Source of the DNA: Streblospio benedicti
Taxonomy: Eukaryota > Annelida > Polychaeta > Spionida > Spionidae
DNA length: 64,000 nt
Reading direction: 5' to 3'
Assembly (NCBI GenBank): GCA_019095985.1
Contig: CM032660.1
Coordinates: 25,007,335-25,071,334, forward strand
Positions 35,780-47,830 of the stretch are shown here, piece by piece. The notes below the pieces were generated by a model. The model was not told the DNA's origin. It did not search any database and saw nothing but the letters and a program-made list of their open reading frames with translations. Position 1 is the first letter of the stretch, and every line of letters begins with the position of its first letter. The position numbers and the translations under genes were made by a program.

Positions 35780-37000
35780 CTTCCACAATCATCGGTATGT
35801 ATTTGCAAAACTTTTGCATAACATAGAATCACTTGTCAAGTGAGTTACCAATTAGCAATGTGATCTCATAGGAAATCACCCTGATGTGAAAATTGCTAAT
35901 GTAATGCAAATAAAATTACATATGCCATATTATAATAATTCCTGAAATATGACTTGTGATAGACGATACACAATGTACAGTACAAGCGCATAACAATTTC
36001 TAAATTATACATAAACGTTAACGATAATCAACACTACGCTTGTATAGTTTCCTTAATAGGTGAAATCAATGCACAATATTCACAATCACGTGACATCCCA
36101 TGAATTACTCATCCAATCACGGGCTTATTTACATATCAGACAACATCTTTCTGATTGGTTTTGCTGAAGTGATTATTTTAAAGGAATGATGATGCTTTGA
36201 AATGGGAAGGCTTACAAAGGACATATACATATCACCCTTTATCCTGTCCTGGTAATGTGAATGCATGGGCCTTCGCGAGTGGGATTCCAGTTTGATTCTA
36301 ATCAAGTGAGATGTTATAGAAACTTTTTCGTTAAGAAATTCTACGATTCCACCATTGTTTGTACGGTTGAGTCATTTTGTAACAACACGCCGTTAATGAT
36401 CCCATGAATTAATTTGTGAAAAGCAGGTCTTATAAGGTAAATAAAGAAAGCTATCTTTATTTATACCAGACACCAAAGGCTTCTTTTACACCTTAGGGGA
36501 GTACGTGCAATATCAAAACACACCGGCTAAAACAGACACACCAATTATCCATAATGAGCTGAACTGTGGGTTTTGATCAACATTCTTCATTTTGCTAATG
36601 GTTGTAATCTAGAAAGACATATTTCAGTATTTCAGGCGCAATATGCACTGTGATCTCTCGTTTCAAAAGCAACTTCAAAGTTATAGGAGAATGGAAATTA
36701 TGCAGGCTATTTTCAGGGACAGGTTGCAATTAATATACATGTAATTTCCTTGATAGAAGTACAACATTAAAACTGTTTTTTGAGTGAAGATGTTTAGATT
36801 AGTTTAATGTTTGTAATCAATCATGCATAAAACCAGTACTGACAGCTGGTAACAATACTTCAGTATCTTTCCACTCAATAGCTGGCCATAAATTTCTCGA
36901 AGTGATGTGTTCTTAATTCAATCGGAGATTACACATTACTCAATATGTCACAATCAAGCTAGAGCTTTTACGCTTCGCTCTATTTCGTTTAAGCTTAACA
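35780..37000. other. Non-coding sequence
   Basis: No gene or repeat recognised. Confidence 0.4.
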
Positions 37001-37009
37001 CAACTATTT

Positions 37010-37575
37010 GGTATGATGCGACTGCGAAGTGATTCAATTTTGGGCACTTTGCCAATTAAAGTTTGCTTTCCATAGTGCCATTTTGGGTCCATTTTCAACA
37101 TTTTATCCAATAGTTTTGTTGATGCTTGTGATTTGCATTCAAACTTTGTACAATACTTACATGCTTACTGCACATCAATTGTATTCAAATTTGGCACTTT
37201 GCCAATTAGAGTTTACCTTTCAGAGGGCCATTTTAATTATTTTTCCTTCTATTTTTCCTCTATAGTTTCAATACTGTTCGAAACATGACCGTCGAATTGG
37301 CATAGTGGTTATCTTGGAATAAAAGTTCTCAGGGAGAAGAGCCTTACCATATTAATGTCGACTCATGGGCAATAGATATTTACTTTAGCCATGTTTAGAA
37401 AGCGCCTGCAATCCAATGCCAAGAACATAGATGTACGATGAGTCACGCATGAAGTAAGACTTTTTCTGCTTTGATTGCAAACCAAACATCTTTATTGCCC
37501 ATGTGTCAATGTTGCTCTAGCGATGATGTGCTCTCTGAGCACTTTTGATCTAGTTTTAACTGTATCCGTCTAGAA
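37010..37575 (-). repeat. Dispersed repeat GTGCTCAGAGAGCACAGCG, long copy (minus)
   Basis: Reverse complement of 31,719-32,197. Shared text includes AGTGCCATTTTGG, AGTCACGCATGAAGTAAGAC-like sequence and GCTCTCTGAGCACTTTTGAT. 37,283-37,303 carries a tRNA-like A box (TTGGCATAGTGGTTATC). Confidence 0.75.
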
Positions 37576-37599
37576 TTCTTTAGCATTTTGCTTGCTGAG

Positions 37600-40500
37600 T
37601 GCAAGGTTAATTACAGATGTCAGCGACCATGTAAGAAGATATTAGGAAACGGAACTCAGACAACCAATCACAGTCTGCTTTACAGGCAGCCAATCTCAAG
37701 CAGATTTGCATATCATGGCCTGTATCATGATTACTAAACAGTTCCCCAATGAAAAAGACCACAAAAAATACTGACTGTCCAATCATCTGACGTTCTGCTA
37801 CATGGACCGTGGACTTCTTATTTGCGATAGCGAAAATGAAAAGCGTGGCCAAGGAGTAAAAAAAATAGACAGCTTTGGTAGGAACAGAGAAAGTGTTCGA
37901 AATACATGGTCACTTTTGGTTACGCTTCCAATCTTACAATTTCTTAGCACTCTTGCTCTAAGTATGTAGGCTACTCTGTAGATGCTAATGTGCCCAGTTG
38001 ACGGTTTGACGACTCTGGTCCAAACATTTTTGTTAGTCACAATTTTAGGAAACAACAATTTGGAATAATAGTGGGGTGTAAATGTTGGAATGTGAAAGTT
38101 AACATGCCATTTGAATGTAGCATTTGGATGTAGCTTTAACATCATCTATTTATTTGAATACCATAAGGTTGGTTCCGTACCTTTTAACCAGTTTAGACTC
38201 CAGTCCAATACAATGGTATAGACTATAGGATATACACGCCACTTTTACCAATTGTGCACCCAAGAGATGAAATTACAAGTAATACACCAAAGCAAGATTG
38301 GATTGAACTTTTCAAAATATCTACTAACCGTTCCACGGTTTACACCTAACGGAGCAACCAAATGTCTTTAGGATTGATTTAAACTTAATACAGCCAATAA
38401 AACAGACTATAGCTCGTCCAAATAAATACCAATTCTTACGACTGAATAATCTATGCTGGGACAATCCCACTGACATACACCACCAAAGCAATCGAAAAGG
38501 AACAGATCACGGGAGCTGTGCTGATGGTCTTTTCTCCAGCAATGATAATATCACTGTGCTGTCGTGCAATGAACCCGGTGAGGCACCCTGGGAAATTACT
38601 GCCTGTCGCCTGCACCAGCCGGTGATGGCAAGCTCAGTTGTGGGTACTGATGGAAATGTAAAAACTACACCAATTATACCCACTGCCTGTTATGCTCGGT
38701 TTTATGTATATTAACGACGTGCAGGTGCAGGTTAGCATTGTTCAATCACACTTGCTTTGCAAACCACATTACACCTATTCTTCTCTAAACCTATTTGGAA
38801 GGTTGTAAAGTGATTTACGTTGCGTTTACCCAAAGCTCAACATGCCCCCAGTGGGTTTTTGAGCATTGACTATATAAGGAAACAACATTCAAAACAACAC
38901 AATTATGGGTGACAGTAAGCAAATACGCTCATTACCTGTTCTGTGTTTCAAACAAGTTTCCATACTAATCATGGGCATTGTCAGGCCTCAGCTTTAGACT
39001 CAAAATCTGCGTGGGTGGGTCACAAACCGTGCACATCTCACGATTGCCCCACAAACCACGCTGTACAAATGCTGAAAATATTGGCCGGAACAGCGGGCTT
39101 CGGACCCCGGCAGTGTTTCTGCCACTGATTTTCGTGTGTGTTTGGATCACGTCTGCCATTATTCAGACGACATATAGAGTTTCCTGGAAGAGATCACATG
39201 ATGTCTGTGGGTTCACGGAACTCTTCACGTCTGGGGAAATCAGGCCGGTAGAGTGTTCGCACTGAGGCTTTCATATTAACCAATATCCACTTACGCATAC
39301 CCTATGGTAGTTATGCATTATCCAAAAATATCGACGAGCCATCTATTTTAAGAGTAAAGCATAGGGCCCATACATGCAGTTGCACATTTAGTTACCACAT
39401 TTTTTCATTTCAGTAATTCTGTGAGGGTATAGCCGCTATCGCACCTTCCTAAATTCACGTTTCATTTGTTTATCACAGAAACACATTTGTATATTCTTCT
39501 GAGGCCCGTGTTGGATGTGAGTGTCATCGTGAATGAGCATAATTTCATCTCAATGGCATACAAAAAAAACCCACTTGGTAATAACAACCGACTGTGCAAA
39601 TATCACTCTCATGCACTGAGTTCTCAACTATCAAACATAACATGAGCATGACTTTGATAACATAATCCTTTTCATAATGAACTACTTTAATTAAGACCGT
39701 AAACACCCATTAGCCATAACTTTCAAAGCTCTTCCATTTCGTACCTGGAGCTGAGAAGGCTTTATTTGTGGTGTCTTTTGTAGGAGAATCCTGGAAATAT
39801 CTAGAAATTTCAAATTAAGTTAGTAGATAGGGCTTGGAAAATCATCTCATAATGTTTTCATGATTAAACATCCATCCAACCCCATGAAATACCCTCTTAT
39901 AGACCTTGAAAAGGGACATTTATCGTTCTGCTTGACTGCTTACAGCAGATCACGTGATTGACAGCATGGACTGTGATTGGTTGAATGTGATCACATGATA
40001 GATAATGACATTCCGATTGGTCGCCAGTGATCAATTAACAGATAATGAGTTTTCAGTCCATCATTCTCGAAAATTGTGCAGTTTATACGGATTTCTTCAC
40101 CCCATCACTTCATGACATGTGAAATTGATGCATGGCAATTGAGTGGAGAATAATAATGCTTTGATTATGTTTATAGGAAGTTTTAAGTTGAGTCGAAATA
40201 ATTGAAGGAATGCATGTTCACTCCACCATTTTGGTCTCAATTTCTAAGACTTTTATGCACATTAAAATTGTCAGTATTTGTATGATACAAATGTGCTGTA
40301 AGTGTTACATATTAATTTTGATTTGATTTCATACTTGTATTTTTGATAACTATTAAATATGGTCACGGTTCATTGCAAACGTGTCATGTCTGATTACACA
40401 GACTAAAGTGAGTTGGACTCTTGATTCTAGACTTTACCATAGAATAAGTCTTTGATTTTGAAGTTATATTATAAGTATATGTTCATTCATATTCTACAAC

Positions 40501-42700
40501 ACCTGTCACCGTTACTGTCTCGTTTGAACGCCTCATTCAATACCAGAAATCACGATTTCGCATTCTATTGTTAACCTGCTACTACACTAAACACTCACAA
40601 CCCAATCAAAGCCTTAATTCGCCTATGATGCTCACCTTAAGTACCCATTTGCTATTCCCTTTAAACCCATCCTCCCATTATGATTCCTTCCATCCGCAGA
40701 CTAATGGCACCCGTTGACATTGGTAGGGATCTAGTCACCGGATTATCTCTGTATCTACACACTGACTGGATTATCCACTCAGATTGATTCAGCCTTGGCC
40801 GATAATCGCCGATGAGACGATAGCCTTGGTGGGGGTGATTTGTCTGTATGGCATGATGAGGTCCGGTATTTACCGAGAGCTCTCTCTATCACCGTAAGTG
40901 TTACGAGCACCTAATAGAAGCGTGCCCGTGATTCAGGACACATGTTAATAGTCGGAGAGCTAGAGCACATTTATCGGGTGTAAAGAGTGCAAAAGGTTAG
41001 TTATTATCCTGAATAATGATACTGTTTCCAGACCTTCCAACCTCATCAGAGTGTATCTAGTTCTAAAGGTGTACCTTGAAATATACAAGTACATCTATAT
41101 TAAGGCGGAAGATCAAGTCAACGTTCCAACAAGTGATCATTTATATTTAAAAATGCGTATTGAATACGTAGATGTAATATTATAGTGACATGCTATCTTG
41201 TATGCCCACCCGTTCACTTATACGACATAGTTACATTGCCATGACTGGAATATATGCAGCAGTGTTTGCCAAAGGGCGGTATCGCTGGCTTCCTGGTCTC
41301 TCTGTTTACTCGTATTCTGTCTGTACTTCAAATGAGCAGCGAAGGCCGGCTGCATAACCTATACTATTTATGAAAATCACAGAATCTGTCGACGGACTGA
41401 AATAAACCAAGAAAGGAAGGTACCAATCGATTAGCAATGAAGTTGCTCAACACCCATCAACAGGACTTATAACTACCTTATTACATGATAAGCTTATCAC
41501 CCTCTCAGTCATAAACACAGCTTGCGTCTTAATATATATAAGACTGTGACATAATATGCTCTTTATAATTATCGGTTTCCTTGTTTTTCCTTCTGTCTAT
41601 TAAACAATTATATTTTCGCTACATGCACACACAACAATAGAAAACTCACACCTCTCTTGTGCAGCCAGAAAAGCGCCAAGAACACATGCGTGAAATGATT
41701 GAACAAAACACCCTGTTACAGCAAAACTATTGGCTCAACTGTTCTAGTTTTTGGCAGGTGTGTGTGACAGAGACAACCTCGTGCGTGCTATAAAATCTGA
41801 AGAGCAGCTCAAATGGCTGCAGACAATGGACGGTACTCAGGGTTAAGTGGCATTCGAGTTACACCTTTGGTTTGTGGACTCCAGATAGTTCATATATAGG
41901 TGGTCTTACTATGTCCTCATAAGAATAATATTCTGATACTCTACCATCAAACATCAAAAAGCCTGATAGGACGTGCTTAATATTGTTATGGCGGTTTGGT
42001 TGGGGGGGGGGGGTTAGGGGTAAAGAGGCCAAATAAGAGAGGTGTAAGGAATTTTGTGTGTTTAGGGTGGGGAAAATATTTCTTGTTAAATACAATCAAG
42101 GGAAATCACCGACAACATTTTAAGTTGATATTTTGTTTGTTTAAGTGACAATGGATGTATGTTGTCGATGATTTATTTCATTTACAGCCGGACAGCTTTC
42201 CATAATCTCGGGAGTGTTCAAAACGAGGTCAAAACAATGATTCCTTGTCCACATAGTCCCCTTAATGTCAGCATTTGTCAAACAGAGCTTTACCCATATG
42301 TTTGCAGGGCTCCGAGTTCTGGCAGACAGATGAGATGAGATGATCTTGGCTGATCGCTCTATGCATACGAAATCAAGGTATTTGTATGGAGCAATATGAT
42401 GTTCTCATTCGTTATTCCATATGGCATTGTCAGTCTGGTGGATTGCACAGGCACCAGCAATGCAATTCTAAGATCAGGATACTATATGTACCAGTTTGGA
42501 TGATAATGATTATTTGACAAAATGATGAAATCACGCAATTTAACTCATTTTCAACATTGTGAAGGCTCTACATTATTTGATGTTGGTCGCTATGTATGTT
42601 GTAATGAGTGTATAAGTATTGGTTTATAACTGTTGAACGGTGCCTAATTGTTAAGTTCATCATTTTTCTTATTTTAATCTAGGATATTGCTTAGGGTTTC
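37600..42700. other. Non-coding sequence
   Basis: No gene is supported in 5.1 kb. 38,980-39,270 is GC-richer with an open plus-strand frame containing a hydrophobic run (PAVFLPLIFVCVWI), but it has no ATG or splice support. A G run occurs at 42,002. Confidence 0.4.
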
Positions 42701-42716
42701 ATTATATGGTAATTAA

Positions 42717-43125
42717 GGGAGCGTTCACAATTGACGCCAACACTGAAGAATGGGGAGGGGGGTCAGCAAAAGTTGACGAATGTTTGTTCAAAAATCAGAT
42801 TATAGTATATATTATCCATGGAACGCAATTGTTGTATGACAAGACCTGACAACACTGCATACAGATTCAATTTCAATAAGGCATCTTAAATATTGGCAAG
42901 GTTAGATGGTTAACTGGGGGTGTGGGGTTTGGGTGAGGATGTCGTGAAATTGATACCACTGCCATATTTGACAGTGGGTGAGGGGGGCCATGGAGCGCGT
43001 TTGGGGGCGTTTGTCCTCAAGTTGATGGTGGCGGGGGGGGTCACATGAAGTTGACCAAAGTTGATGAGGGGGGTGGGGCGTCAGAAAATGCCAAAATGTG
43101 GTTGACGTCAATTGTGAACGCTCCC
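42717..43125. mobile_element. 409-base MITE with GGGAGCGTTCACAATTGACG ends
   Basis: The terminal inverted repeats match over about 25 bases with one mismatch. The interior is G-rich, with several imperfect copies of GTTGA...GGGGGG. No transposase and no clear target-site duplication. Confidence 0.7.
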
Positions 43126-43129
43126 CAAC

Positions 43130-46100
43130 AACTATATGAAGACATTTCATTTTTATGCAAAATCATACAATACATAAATACGTGTAACGTGTAATAAGAC
43201 AATGTTTTGTATTTCAGTGAAAACAGCCTCCCTTGCAGGATGGATGTCTGTGCTGGTACAGTGACAAAGATGCTCTGACCACTACTGACTGCAATAGTGC
43301 TATGTTCTGGTACTATGTGCTTGAATCATATAGATGGATGTCACGCAACAGCAGGAACATATAGAAATATTTTGAGACTGCATTGATGAAATTAAATAAA
43401 TGGATACAGTATCCAAACATCAAATCGTGGTATACTCGTTACTTTGGACTCCTATACAGTACTTGGACCTTGAGATTAAACACCTTCAATAAACATTTTG
43501 ATATCTTTTTTTTTCTTTCCTCAATTTGAAAATGTACTTGTAGAAGTGTACCAAGTTTGGACCTGCTGTATTTCACAGAAGTTGTGTGGTAATTTAAAAG
43601 ATAACATTCTGCGCAAAATTCATATCAAACTAATAGTCTTAGCATGTTGGATCCGATGTGAGTATCATTTTAAATTCAAGTATCTCAGAGAAGAGTTGTT
43701 TGTGTGGGCTGCGCTGAACAATGATGTTTTGAGATTAAGATAGTGATAGGAGACTGTGCACAATTTATACAATGTTTGAATATTGATCTGTGATCTGTGG
43801 ATGTACAAATGGATGGGAAGTTTTTGCTAGAACACCATCTCAACTCTAAAGTACTGTAGACAGTACTGAATCACATGCTTATGTCAATATATCTGTGCTT
43901 TTCAAATATGTCCCCAAATTACTTGTCAAATACAGAGGGACCATAGAGTGTGTTAGACTGATGTGTGTACATAGACAACACGTTAGAGCTACTTTATTAC
44001 TTGGCTTGTGGATACTATATTCAGTACTACATGGGGCTGGACAATACTTCAGATACTTCATGGCAAATAGTTAGAGTACTTTATAGTATATATCCCAATA
44101 TATATTCAATTTGTGTATTCAGTATGACAAAAATGTCAAAATAATAAAACAAATTGTTATGAATATTTTAGCAAATATTTATACATGTAATTTGATCAAA
44201 CACTTTTCCTAACAGCTAAAATGCCGATTGGTTTGTTAGTGTATACTGTGGATTGTTTCTCTTTTCACTCTTATATTCTTTGGTGTAAATGTTGCAATGC
44301 ATTAACTATTAAAACGTTCTTTTTACTGTATATGAAATTGGTATTCAATGCTACAAAGTATATGTGAGATTAAGAGTGGATTCTACTATTCATTTGCACT
44401 TTAATAGTATTTAAGATGGTTGTCCAGAACTGTCTAAATCATAGCTGCTTTAAAAGGAACTAATAGAGAAATTACTAATAATTCTAGCAAAGAGAACATT
44501 GGAATCAACTTTTTTTATCATATCCAATGTTCATTTTTTGGTATTTATGCATTCACATGTGTAACTAATCTTTTGATCTTATCTATATTAGATATTATCA
44601 TATAATGTAGATACTCTAAGTAAAATGTGTACATGACTTTTATTTCTAGGTGTTAGATCTAAAGGTTAGCAATTCTCTAGTTATGGGTATTACTAGTATA
44701 TATTTACATGAATTTTTCAATCTCTTTTGTTATAGATGAGAATATATAATTTACAAATGAGGATTACAAGGGCAACCAATTGGACTGAAACAGGTTGTGT
44801 AGTTTTTCTGAATTTTTTACATTATAATAGAGCAGCTGAAATTGTTACACAATGCGCATTCGAATGCAGAGCGAAATACCTAGATCTATCTACAAAACTT
44901 ATAAACTCTCTAAAAAATGTTTATTTTGCCGATTTGAACTCTGTGGAGTACGTAGACAAAAGCACATGTATATTTTCAATTTTGGAATTCATATTTGAGC
45001 AGACGAAATTCAAAGCTATATAAAGTACATTATATAGAAAATACTAAGTTTATCATGTTCCATTTAAAAAGTAAATATATGGGTTATGCTTATCAATGTG
45101 TGTATATGGACGTAGAGTCTCCTTAATTTCGCTCCCCATTTTGCTTTTGTAAATACAATTATATATATTTATTGAAACCATCGACCATCAAATGTGCATA
45201 TTATAAAAGCCGATTCCTCCCAATTGTGATAATAGAAGCTCATATGTATCAACATTATGTATGTGTATATTATGACATTAATGAATAAAGTTTATATAAA
45301 TTGTTATATTTGTTTTTCGATTTCAAATGCTGTTTTGGATAAGGATCTTGGAGTTGTTATATGCACTATATATCAAAATATCATCGATGTTGAGTGAAAA
45401 GCTGAATTTGTGAAAATGAAAGTCTTCCATATAGACCTACAGTTTGGGGGCTTACCTGTGGAACGTTTTCATGCAGCTGACATTGTGAAATCAAATTGAG
45501 GTAAATCATGACATGCCTGCTAAAATATACACAAAGGCACCATTTTTGGTCCAACCTTGTCACTAAGTACACTTGTCTAATAATTGAGGTTTGTAAGCTT
45601 GATATTGCAATAATTCTAGTCTTCACCGACGCCATAATGCAGCACATATAAGCCCGCGGTGAGAAAGATGAGACAGAAATGGTAGCAAATCTTATCACAC
45701 CACAATTTCTAAACAATACTCCAAAGCTACACAACTTGAGCAGTAGTTCCAGGAACATCTAATTAATTACATTCATTGCGATATGGTCCTTGGATCTGAG
45801 CTCTTCTTTCTAAAGTGTAATTAGATCTGATTCAGTTAGTCCAGGGATTACTGAGCCGGTCAACAAAGCAATTCATTACGCTGCACAATGTTGTCACTTT
45901 AAGCTGGACTTTGCTAATTGGCAATGTGAATCTCAAAGGGGTGGAATCCTATGTTATTGTTTCCTACTAATAGACATAGAAGTGCTATGTCTTTTACCAT
46001 AGGTACGTAGAGGTTGATTCTAGGATGATACACCCTTGGGAGCACACAGTATGTACATTTAAGCACGATTTAAGTAGATGTTAATTCATGATGCAATGTT

Positions 46101-47580
46101 GATAATTTGTTCAGGTTTTTCTGGACATTCACTTTCCCTGTGCACTGTAATTTTAGTATACAAACTTAATTAAATCAAGACCACCTCTGTATGGTGACAG
46201 GCAAGTCTTCCTTAAAGATATCACGGCGATTCTATTAAAATACTAAATCTCTGTTGGCAACCTTTGAGGGCAGTCCAACAGGTAGCATTTATTGGGAGGT
46301 TACACTATATTCAGTTTCAAGTAAATAGCATGGTTAGTGCCGTCCTGATACAATTACTCTGCTAAATACTGTGTAGGAGAGTAGACATTAAAAATCATGT
46401 GAGCAACGGGGTTGGCACCTAAAAGCCTTTTACGACACGCACGCCACCCGGGCAAGGTGCGTGCGAGTCACATGTGTAATTGGGGGATGTAGACAGTGTA
46501 ATTGGCAATTTATTGCAGGAAGGCAGAGTTTCCGGCAGTTTCAATGGGAGGTTTGTGATTGAAGGTTGATTGGTTGTGATTGTTGGCGGTTGGTGAATGA
46601 AGAGTTGGAATAATTGTGCCCAAATACTTGATATTTTGTGGTATATCAATCTTTCATTCAGTATATGCAAATGCATTAGATCTCCAGTTTCTGTAATTAT
46701 CTTGATTAAGTCTACATTCCATTGTTGACAGTTAATTATCCAGAAAGAGTATAGCAGACATATTGATATATACATATCTTTATTTTTTTATTTATTATTT
46801 GTTTAATTCAAGTTTTATGTACCCATATATAATTCAATGTATATGTATTAACATAATGATGCCCTAAACAATAGTACAAACTGCACAGTATCCTTAATAG
46901 AAATATATATTTATATATGATCCCCCCTCATATTAGTTTATATTTCTTTATTTACCAATAAATTAGTATATCGATGATAACCACGTGCATACAGAATGCT
47001 ATTATACACTTACATGTGCTACCTTTATTCTGAATATACTATTATAAAGCTAATAGCATTCTCTAATTTCGTGGAAAAAACTTATTTACATGTCGCACAG
47101 GAGAAATAGTTAAAATGTTAATCCCCAACCATTGCGAAAAAAACATTTTATTTCCATATACTACTTGCTTCCAATTGTCTATACTTACGGTAAATACACC
47201 TTGCAAGAAGTGAATAAAAGAAAAAGACACACTGCCGATGAAGACCAGATGCTGCGGACCACAGGGGTCCTCTGTATCATACATTACAAAAACCACGTCA
47301 GAATCTCCAATCCACGAGGACCACAACCTGATGACAGCCCTATGAATCATATTTTATATTTCTTGTCTTCAAACCACTTTGTACATGTACCATTATCAGA
47401 ATACTAAATATACTCTAACGGCAGGTCTTCTGCTAAAACCATGACAACGCACTATACACATCCATTTATCTCACACCCTGAATACGCTCACTTTCCCCAC
47501 AATCCCTCTTGATCTCTTCACATCTTCTTGATTTCCTAACATCCATAAACTTTCCATGATCCCCACTTCACCCGCCCTTC
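43130..47580. other. Non-coding sequence downstream of PRODH
   Basis: No gene is supported in 4.4 kb. A short GC-rich island at 46,425-46,470 can form a hairpin (CGCACGCCACC with GGTGCGTGCG). A minus-strand frame at 47,185-47,350 ends at a GTAAGT donor but has no family motif. Confidence 0.35.
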
Positions 47581-47584
47581 TTCA

Positions 47585-47830
47585 CACACCCTCAGCACCT
47601 TTCGGGTCTCTCCTCATGATCCCTACCCCTATGGATTTACCTTGTCCATTTGCCTTTTCCTGCACCTTCACATCCTGAGCACCCTTCAAGTCTCTTCGCA
47701 TGTTCCATACCCCAATGAATATCCCTTGTCCATTCGCTGTTTCCTGCACCCTCACAGCCTGAGCACCCTTCTTCGGATCTCCTCCCCAATGAGCGTCCTC
47801 TCAACATCGATGGCTGCCACGCCGCCGCGG
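47585..47830 (-). repeat. 84-base tandem repeat spanning the PRODH stop codon
   Basis: Three units are spaced 84 bases apart, with GAGCACCCTT-like anchors at 47,593, 47,677 and 47,761 on the plus strand. The unit at 47,761 contains the real coding end (RRRVLRL, stop); the two downstream are decayed copies in the 3' UTR or flank. Confidence 0.75.

Noticed and set aside
37283-37310. tRNA-like A box (TTGGCATAGTGGTTATC)
   Set aside because: No B box follows at the right distance and it lies inside a dispersed repeat.
38978-39265. Plus-strand frame with a hydrophobic segment
   Set aside because: No ATG, no matching splice sites and no recognised family; a single hydrophobic run is weak evidence.
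44736-45023. 95-codon plus-strand frame
   Set aside because: It lies in very AT-rich DNA with no motif, no codon bias and no splice or promoter context; I judged it chance.
47063-47350. Minus-strand frame ending at a GTAAGT donor
   Set aside because: The frame is open and GC-richer than its flanks, but no acceptor, partner exon or family motif supports it.
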